Shown in pieces: positions 6,030 through 11,411 of a stretch of 11,411 nt of DNA. The notes under the pieces were generated by a model. It did not search any database. It was not told the DNA's origin and was given only the letters and a program-made list of their open reading frames with translations. A program made the translations under genes and the position numbers. The stretch lies in contig JAKLIM010000092.1 of the NCBI GenBank assembly GCA_022709605.1, forward strand, positions 1 to 11,411, read 5' to 3'. Positions within the stretch are counted from its first letter, which is position 1, and each line of letters opens with the position of its first letter. The DNA comes from Bacteroidota bacterium (GTDB taxonomy: Bacteria; Bacteroidota; Bacteroidia; Bacteroidales; Paludibacteraceae).

Positions 6030-7223
6030 TTAATACCCCAATCCAAACAACCATAGTGGAATTGTATTACCATATCCGGTCTCTATTTCATCTTTGGCAA
6101 TATAACTTTCGGGCAATTCCTTTATCTGTTTAAACGTTTTATTCATCCCGCCAATTTCAAAAGTAAATCTATCATCAACCAGAAAATCACCTTTTTTTGC
6201 ACCCGATATAGTATGTTTTAACGATAGTTGGTTTACAAAAAACGTTTCACGTACATTGCCTGTATTATAGTTTTCAGGTGCGAGTGCATGAATAAGATTG
6301 GTGTTGTCTAAAAACAACTTTTCAGGCTTATTCAATAAACTCATTCCTTTTTGGTCAGCAAGTAACATGCGAACTAACCCTGCCTTCTGCAAATAAATAA
6401 AATACTTCATTACCGAAGCTCTGTTTATTTCAAGTTGGCCACTCAAGGTACTTATATTGGGTGTATAAGGAACTAATGACGACACAATCATTAGCATTTT
6501 ACGCAGTTTATAAATCGAAGCATATTCTATTTTTTCAACGGCAGGCAAATCAGTTTCTAAAATTACATTCACCACATTCCTTAATCGCATCGAATAGCGT
6601 TTTATACCTTCCTTAAAGTAAGGATAGTATCCATATTCAAGATAAGCTCTGAATGCAGGTATAATTTTAATTTCGGAACAGATTTTCGATGCTATTTCGA
6701 TATGATTTTCAATGATGTCTTGTAATGATAAAATTGGTGCATCATAGTTTTCTTGCAATTTCAGAAACTCCCGAAATGACAGTCCGTGAAGGTGATAGGT
6801 GATTGCCCGTCGTGATAAGTCGGCATTGGATTTGTAAATCTCTAAAATAGATGAACCTGTAAATACAATATGCAAATCAGGATAACTATCGTAAAGATTT
6901 TTAATCTCAATAGCCCAATTCGGATACCGGTGGACTTCATCAATGAATATATGCGTGCCTCCCAAAGTGTAAAATTCGTGTACTGTTGGTTTTAACCCTG
7001 TTTTTGTGAACCTTATATTGTCTAAACTTATATACAATGCTTTTTTACGCTGGGGAAATTGCTTCTTAATATGCTGCAAGATCAACGTTGTTTTGCCTGT
7101 TCCCCGTGGGCCAACTATGCTTATTAGCCTATCCTCCCAGTCAATATCGGAGTAAAGATAACGCACGAAATCCAATTTAGTGGCTTCAATTAATCGATTA
7201 AAATCCTCATAAAGTTCTTCCAT
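6030..7223 (-). CDS. ATP-binding protein, AAA_14 / DUF4143 type
   Basis: This 397-residue soluble ATPase has Walker A GPRGTGKTT (38-46), Walker B HIFIDEVH (91-98) and a sensor-1-like segment FTGSS (121-125) in an AAA_14 fold (about 30-150). The C-terminal half matches the DUF4143 layout, with a winged-helix-like segment around INRASVMKYFIYLQKAGLV and a nuclease-like fold near the end (FEIGG). Such ATPases are very common, often in many copies, in Bacteroidota and archaea. Their function is unknown; links to mobile elements or defence have been suggested but not shown. The gene stands alone: the upstream operon ends at a terminator about 300 bases away, and the Rrf2 gene starts about 620 bases downstream. 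The ATG at 7223 gives a normal N-terminus. Confidence 0.9.
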   Translation of the reverse strand: MEELYEDFNRLIEATKLDFVRYLYSDIDWEDRLISIVGPRGTGKTTLILQHIKKQFPQRKKALYISLDNIRFTKTGLKPTVHEFYTLGGTHIFIDEVHRYPNWAIEIKNLYDSYPDLHIVFTGSSILEIYKSNADLSRRAITYHLHGLSFREFLKLQENYDAPILSLQDIIENHIEIASKICSEIKIIPAFRAYLEYGYYPYFKEGIKRYSMRLRNVVNVILETDLPAVEKIEYASIYKLRKMLMIVSSLVPYTPNISTLSGQLEINRASVMKYFIYLQKAGLVRMLLADQKGMSLLNKPEKLFLDNTNLIHALAPENYNTGNVRETFFVNQLSLKHTISGAKKGDFLVDDRFTFEIGGMNKTFKQIKELPESYIAKDEIETGYGNTIPLWLFGLGY

Positions 7224-7248
7224 AAAAGTTTGTTTGATATTTCGGGTT

Positions 7249-7256
7249 CAAAGATA
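7249..7256 (-). promoter_or_regulatory. Candidate -7 box for the ATPase gene
   Basis: TATCTTTG on the minus strand matches the Bacteroidota TAnnTTTG element exactly and lies 26 bases upstream of the ATPase ATG. No clear TTTG partner is seen about 19 bases further upstream, so only half of a promoter is supported. Confidence 0.4.
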
Positions 7257-7272
7257 CAAATATGTTCAATAC

Positions 7273-7316
7273 ATTGTACATAAAACTGAAAAAAATGTAC
7301 ATTTAAATGTTCATTT
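7273..7316. repeat. Short TGTACAT/TGTTCAT repeats upstream of the ATPase gene
   Basis: ATGTACATTT (7295-7304) and ATGTTCATTT (7307-7316) are direct copies 12 bp apart with one mismatch. A third partial copy, TTGTACATAAA, begins at 7274. TGTACA is itself a palindrome. They lie just upstream of the ATPase -7 box and could be a binding site, although AT-rich sequence favours chance repeats. Confidence 0.35.
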
Positions 7317-7518
7317 TTACAAATATAATGTAACTTTTATAGCTCTCAGTAATTATGGATTTTCGCATTCACTTGACACTGATTTAGTAAATAATAGAAG
7401 AAAGAGTTGGGTCAGGTAAACCGAAATCTTTCAGTTTTTGAAACGCCAAAAAATACGACACTTTACGAATGATAAAAAAAGAAAAAACTTTGCATTTTGT
7501 AAATAATATTACAAATTT

Positions 7519-7554
7519 AAAAAAAAGCGACTGTAATTGGCTTACAATCGCTTT
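7519..7554 (-). terminator. Intrinsic terminator of the GtrA operon
   Basis: A 12-bp stem with one mismatch (AAAGCGA-C-TGTAA 7524-7536 with TTACA-A-TCGCTTT 7542-7554) surrounds a 5-base loop. On the minus strand the stem runs into eight T (7526-7519). It lies about 100 bases past the GtrA stop and should end the transcript of the right-hand operon. Confidence 0.88.
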
Positions 7555-7655
7555 AATTATTTGGTAAAAAAGGAGTTCTCTACAATGACAAACTTTATGG
7601 CTTACTGTATAGTTTATTATTTGTTGGAAATGGAAGAGAATAAGATCACCTGTAC

Positions 7656-8084
7656 TCACAATATCTTTTTTACTTTTACCTGTTGCTTAAATACCCAAAA
7701 TCTTTGAAGTGTGTAGTTAAATACAATGGAAACAAATAAATCGGTAAAAATCCGGCTTATTTTATAGTCGAAACCTATAATTGTGGTTATAAAATAAGTT
7801 CCTGTTGATTTTAATAAAATACTATTCAGTACTATAAGTGTAAATTTCATCAATTGTTTCAGAAAAGAATTTTCGTATGGTATATCCTTCGTATGGAATG
7901 TCCATATTTTATTCAGGCTGAAATTGATAATTGCTCCAACGATTCCACCCAAAGCAATACTGATAGTGTAATGTACATGAAATATTTCCGTAAAAAGAAT
8001 CATAATCATGTAATCCGTCAAACCTCCAATTAGCGCCGAAAACTGAGCTTTTGCAAATACAAAAACCTGATTAAATATTTTCAT
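7656..8084 (-). CDS. GtrA-family membrane protein
   Basis: This 142-residue protein has four predicted membrane helices (about 11-33, 38-60, 79-102 and 110-128). It carries the two family signatures after helices 2 and 4: FSLNKIWTF (55-63) and FNYTLQRFWVFK (122-133). GtrA-like proteins are thought to help move polyprenyl-linked sugars across the membrane or assist glycosylation of cell-surface polymers. The gene overlaps the phosphatidyltransferase gene by 14 bases, suggesting translational coupling. No glycosyltransferase gene is visible beside it, so the lipid carrier or sugar is unknown. The terminator at 7519-7554 follows. Confidence 0.88.
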   Translation of the reverse strand: MKIFNQVFVFAKAQFSALIGGLTDYMIMILFTEIFHVHYTISIALGGIVGAIINFSLNKIWTFHTKDIPYENSFLKQLMKFTLIVLNSILLKSTGTYFITTIIGFDYKISRIFTDLFVSIVFNYTLQRFWVFKQQVKVKKIL

Positions 8085-8772
8085 TTTTATGCGCTTTTTC
8101 GTTTAAGTCGAATTCATCTGCTACTTTTAATAATTTATAGGTGTTAACTAAATTTGAAACTAATAATAAAACTGTAGCAATCAATGAAATGTATTGAATT
8201 GAATTATGAAAAAAAACTTCAATAATTAATATCATAGACAAAATGATTCGTACTTCAGTTGGGCCAAAAAGACCTGAATCGATGGAGTATTTACCCGTAA
8301 TTTTATATTTTACGGTAGTGGTAATCATTTCCCAACCGTATAATACTACAAATCCAAAACCAATCAGTTCCCACAAACCATCGACGTAAACAACAAATCC
8401 CAGTCCCATTAAAATTATTCCAAGCCAATCGACTGTGATGTCGAGTGAATAGCCATACCATTTACGCGGAATCTGCCGATAATAAGCTATTCGTCCATCG
8501 AGTGAATCGCCAAACCAACAAACAAAATAACCTAAAACCCCGAACAAAAGATAAGCAGGATGAATATAATAACCCAGCAAAAAACTTATGAAAGTTATAA
8601 TACTACCCAAAAAGCCAATAGCGGTGAGCATGTCAGAGCTTAACCATTTGGGCATACGTTGAACCAGATAAGCTATAGATTTCTGTTCGGAATCCTTAAA
8701 TAAATTGGTGCGGCTTCGACCCTCTGCGATGACTTTTACAACTTCGTTGATAGACAGGTTTGTGTCTTCCAT
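8071..8772 (-). CDS. CDP-alcohol phosphatidyltransferase-like membrane enzyme
   Basis: This 233-residue protein has about six membrane helices. The CDP-alcohol phosphatidyltransferase motif is recognisable: D89-S-L-D92-G93-R-I-A96, then G107-YSL-D111-ITV-D115. These aspartates bind the divalent metal and CDP moiety in known members. Two departures are visible. The arginine of the usual DGxxAR is tyrosine (Y97, with R99 two further on), and the gap to the glycine is one residue longer. The enzyme would transfer a phosphatidyl group from a CDP-linked donor to an alcohol in the inner membrane, but the acceptor cannot be predicted. It overlaps the GtrA gene and follows DUF2141 by 80 bases with no terminator between, consistent with one operon. 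Confidence 0.85.
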   Translation of the reverse strand: MEDTNLSINEVVKVIAEGRSRTNLFKDSEQKSIAYLVQRMPKWLSSDMLTAIGFLGSIITFISFLLGYYIHPAYLLFGVLGYFVCWFGDSLDGRIAYYRQIPRKWYGYSLDITVDWLGIILMGLGFVVYVDGLWELIGFGFVVLYGWEMITTTVKYKITGKYSIDSGLFGPTEVRIILSMILIIEVFFHNSIQYISLIATVLLLVSNLVNTYKLLKVADEFDLNEKAHKNENI

Positions 8773-8852
8773 GATGCGATTTTATTTAATATGTAATAAA
8801 ATGAATACCTAACTATTAAAATGTCAAAGTGTTTTCTCAAATTTTTAATATA

Positions 8853-9317
8853 TCACTTATAGATTATTTTTACCTGAATTGCTTTGTCTGTTTGAACATT
8901 GAAAGCTGCTTTTTTGAATGATGGTTTATTGGAAAATCCAATGGATTGAAAGTTTGAAAATCCAATACCTTCCAAGGGCAAAATAAATTTTTTTTTGATT
9001 TTTCCATCTTTGTTTTCATCGTGCACGATATTTACAGCATATTTTCCTGCAGGTATGTTTTCAAATATTACAAATGATGAATGATTTACAATTTTTCCTT
9101 TTAGTATTTTGTAATACTTTTTGTAATGTTCATCCGGGAATGCATCTTCTCTGTTGTACAATGCGAAAATTACATTCCCGTTGGAACTTCGAAGTTTATT
9201 CACACTCACTGTTAAGGAGCTACCCTCTTTGTCAGATGCATGAATAAATGTACCAATTGGAATAAGCATAAGTAGCCCTATTAAAAGAGCCTGGTAATGT
9301 TTCATTTTAGTTTTCAT
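8853..9317 (-). CDS. Exported DUF2141 protein
   Basis: This 154-residue protein has an N-terminal signal peptide: a basic start, a hydrophobic stretch at about 10-25 and probable cleavage after IHA at about 27. The mature part matches DUF2141. It is a small beta-sandwich with the core NIVHDENKDGKI (96-107, an EF-hand-like acidic loop that could bind Ca), then LPLEGIGFSN and KPSFKKAAFNV. Function is unknown; it should be periplasmic or on the cell surface. It starts 19 bases after the RND permease stop, so the two are surely co-transcribed. This pairing could mean an envelope role, but the family also appears next to lipid and pigment genes, so context alone does not settle it. Confidence 0.9.
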   Translation of the reverse strand: MKTKMKHYQALLIGLLMLIPIGTFIHASDKEGSSLTVSVNKLRSSNGNVIFALYNREDAFPDEHYKKYYKILKGKIVNHSSFVIFENIPAGKYAVNIVHDENKDGKIKKKFILPLEGIGFSNFQSIGFSNKPSFKKAAFNVQTDKAIQVKIIYK

Positions 9318-9336
9318 TTACAAATTGTTTTTTTAA

Positions 9337-11411
9337 TTATATTTGTTTTTTTGATTTCTTATTTATTCTTTCTTTAATCGTATCTACCACGTAATAAACC
9401 ATTGGTACAACAAAAATTGTCAAAATCAGAGATGATAACAAGCCTCCGATAATTACCCATGCCAATCCGTTTTTCCACTCACTGGCTGTGCCTTTGGCCA
9501 ACGCAATGGGTAACATGCCGATAATCATCGATAGGGTGGTCATCAAAATCGGTCTCATGCGTTCTTTACCGGCAATGAGTAATGCCTCTTTGAAATGTTT
9601 GCCTTGCGCTTTCAACTGATTGGTGAAATCGACGATCAGAATGGCATTTTTGGTAACCAGTCCCATAAGCATAATCAAACCAAGCTGTGCAAAAAGCGTA
9701 AGATCGTTCAGCGATAAATTCAATGCCAGAAATGCCCCTATAATTGCCATTGGGATGGAGAATAAAGCTACAAATGGATATATAAAGTTATCGTAAAGTG
9801 CAACCATGATGAGGTAAATCAGTATAAATGAAATTAGCAGCACTGTACCAATTGCTCCAAAACTCTCATTTTGAGTTTTAATATCACCGCCCCACGACAT
9901 TTTAACACCTTCGGGCAATGGCTTAGTCTTCAGTTCACTGATTACTTCATCGGCCAATGTGCCTGAAGGCCGGCCAAACGCTTCGGCTGTCAATGTTACT
10001 GACGTTTGCCGGTCTAACCGTTCAAGCATCGAGGGTGAATTAGCCTGTTTTATTTCTGCAAATTGTGAAACTTCTATGGGGATATTCATTGGGTTTACAA
10101 TGGACAAACGCTGTACATCTTCAAAATTTTTCCTGCTGAATTCATCGAACCATATTCTCACCGGATATTCTGTTCCATTTTCGGTCAGGGTGGCATCATC
10201 ATTTCCGGTAAAAGCGGTTCGTAAATTCAAACCTACATAAGCTGTATTCAATCCCAACCGCTGCATTTTATCTTTATCGGGAATAACCTTATATTCGGGA
10301 TTTCCTTCTTCTACCGAAAGTCGGACATTATCAGCTCCCGGAACTGCTTCAACAATTGCTTTCAGATCTTGCGCTGTTTTCATTACTAAGCCTAAATCGT
10401 TACCACTCAGGGAGATTTTAATCGGAGCCATTTTGGGCAATAAGCCAATTACAGCCATCGAAAAGTTGATGCCCGGAAACTGCGATTTCATTTCTAAACG
10501 AAGCGACTTCATAAAATCGAGGGTTTTAATGTCTCTTTCCTTATCAGGTTTTAACTGTATGGTGAATTCCGACTTGTTGGCCGCACCAACTCCCAGACTT
10601 CCAATTCCTGTACTTGGACCGGCAACGTTGCTGAAAAGCGTGGCTACTTCGGGTTGTTGTAAAATGAAATCTTCTATCTTTTGCGAAGTAATATTGTTTT
10701 GTTGAACAGTAATGGATTTGTCGTATTCTAAATTTAATCGGAACTTTCCCTGATCGCCGGTGGACATCATTTCTTTCCCAATAATACCTTGTTTCATTAC
10801 CGCTCCCGTGAAAATCAACAGAAAAATTACAAACAAAGTAAAGAGGATTTTATGACTTAATACCCATTTTAACTGTCGGCCATACCATTCAATAAATTTG
10901 TCCAAGTGACGTTCGAACCAAAGTAAAAAACGGTTCATGAAATTGGTAGGATGGATATGTTCCTTTTTTCCAATGCGGGAAGCCAACCAGGGTGTAAGTG
11001 TAAACCCAACCAATAAACTCGTTAATGTTGAAGTGATTACCACTATGGAAAATTGCTTGAGCATGTCGGCAACAAATACCTGTAAAAACAAAATGGGTAA
11101 AAATACAACCACATCAACTAAAGTTATTGACAATGCCGAGAAACCGATTTCCATACGACCATCCATAGCTGCAATTCGTTTTTCTTTGCCCATATCCAAA
11201 TGTCGCTGGATATTTTCCAATACCACGATGGCATCGTCCACCAATATCCCGATAATTAAGGACATGGCGAGTAAAGTCATCAAATTTAACGTAAAACCAA
11301 GCAGCCACATCACCGCAAAAGCCGTGACTAAAGATGTTGGAATGGCAACTATAACGATCAGAGAATTCCTGTAACTTCTTAAAAACAAAAGCATTACCAA
11401 TGATACTAAAA
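9337..11411 (-). CDS. RND efflux permease, HAE1/AcrB type (partial, N-terminus outside window)
   Basis: The frame is open to the right edge, so only the last 691 or so residues of a protein of about 1030 are present. The TTG at 11398-11400 is internal, not a start. Visible parts begin near helix 2-3 of the first half, with the proton-relay motif GILVDDAIVVLEN (two adjacent aspartates). Next come the helices to mid-protein, the large periplasmic porter/docking loop (about 205-515 of the visible part) and the second helix bundle, with GLVTKNAILIVDF containing the conserved lysine. The two aspartates and lysine match the drug-exporting HAE family better than the metal-exporting HME type. It would pump hydrophobic compounds using the proton gradient together with a periplasmic adaptor and outer membrane channel, probably encoded beyond the window. 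DUF2141 follows 19 bases downstream. Confidence 0.95.
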   Translation of the reverse strand, partial: LVSLVMLLFLRSYRNSLIVIVAIPTSLVTAFAVMWLLGFTLNLMTLLAMSLIIGILVDDAIVVLENIQRHLDMGKEKRIAAMDGRMEIGFSALSITLVDVVVFLPILFLQVFVADMLKQFSIVVITSTLTSLLVGFTLTPWLASRIGKKEHIHPTNFMNRFLLWFERHLDKFIEWYGRQLKWVLSHKILFTLFVIFLLIFTGAVMKQGIIGKEMMSTGDQGKFRLNLEYDKSITVQQNNITSQKIEDFILQQPEVATLFSNVAGPSTGIGSLGVGAANKSEFTIQLKPDKERDIKTLDFMKSLRLEMKSQFPGINFSMAVIGLLPKMAPIKISLSGNDLGLVMKTAQDLKAIVEAVPGADNVRLSVEEGNPEYKVIPDKDKMQRLGLNTAYVGLNLRTAFTGNDDATLTENGTEYPVRIWFDEFSRKNFEDVQRLSIVNPMNIPIEVSQFAEIKQANSPSMLERLDRQTSVTLTAEAFGRPSGTLADEVISELKTKPLPEGVKMSWGGDIKTQNESFGAIGTVLLISFILIYLIMVALYDNFIYPFVALFSIPMAIIGAFLALNLSLNDLTLFAQLGLIMLMGLVTKNAILIVDFTNQLKAQGKHFKEALLIAGKERMRPILMTTLSMIIGMLPIALAKGTASEWKNGLAWVIIGGLLSSLILTIFVVPMVYYVVDTIKERINKKSKKQI

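Noticed and set aside
7384..7659. 91-codon minus-strand frame starting with GTG that overlaps the GtrA stop by GTGA
   Set aside because: It runs straight through the strong intrinsic terminator at 7519-7554, and its protein is a phenylalanine/isoleucine-rich translation of AT-rich DNA with no family resemblance.
7831..7841. ACTATAAGTGT, an 11-base match to part of the operator at 4351-4361
   Set aside because: It lies inside the GtrA coding region and lacks the second arm of the palindrome, so it is most likely chance.
10937..11374. 145-codon plus-strand frame and other frames antisense to the RND permease
   Set aside because: These are shadows of the strongly conserved permease on the other strand, with no recognisable protein family.
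11398..11400. TTG as a start codon for the RND permease
   Set aside because: The same frame stays open to the window edge and the visible protein begins inside a membrane helix, so this codon is internal.
1..11411. CRISPR array, tRNA, rRNA or complete insertion sequence
   Set aside because: No regularly spaced repeats, cloverleaf-like sequence, ribosomal sequence or transposase was seen on either strand.

Overview
The window is AT-rich and all recognisable genes lie on the minus strand. Protein families (quinol-type nitric oxide reductase with hemerythrin, cupin and Rrf2 neighbours, a DUF2141 protein, a AAA_14/DUF4143-type ATPase), the scarcity of Shine-Dalgarno sequences and one TTTG-N19-TnnnTTTG-like promoter point to a member of the Bacteroidota. 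The sequence alone does not safely narrow this further.

Right side (about 7.5-11.4 kb, read leftwards): a probable membrane/envelope operon. It contains the C-terminal two thirds of an RND efflux permease (N-terminus outside the window), a small exported DUF2141 protein, a CDP-alcohol phosphatidyltransferase-like enzyme and a GtrA-family membrane protein. A strong intrinsic terminator closes it. A solitary AAA_14/DUF4143-type ATPase follows (6030-7223).

Middle (5408-6029): a gene-poor gap. It holds the promoter and operator of the Rrf2 gene, a featureless AT-rich part, and a GC-richer island of about 200 bp with nested hairpins. The island ends in a 17-codon reading frame resembling the first residues of a group II intron reverse transcriptase, so I read it as a possible intron remnant.

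Left side (1-5407): a nitric oxide response cluster. The order in transcription is an Rrf2 regulator with four clustered cysteines, an HD-domain protein, then cupin, hemerythrin and quinol-dependent nitric oxide reductase (norB), an intrinsic terminator, and a DUF438/PAS_10 hemerythrin-like protein cut by the window edge. Inverted repeats with ATACT/AGTAT arms lie in front of the Rrf2 gene, the HD gene and the cupin-hemerythrin-norB unit. Two of them have the identical layout ATACTA-N8-TAGTAT. The simplest model is that the Rrf2 protein, probably via an NO-sensitive iron-sulfur cluster, represses itself, the HD gene and the cupin-hemerythrin-norB operon, and releases them when NO appears. NorB would then reduce NO to N2O with electrons from quinol, while the hemerythrin, cupin and HD proteins play accessory roles that cannot be read from sequence.
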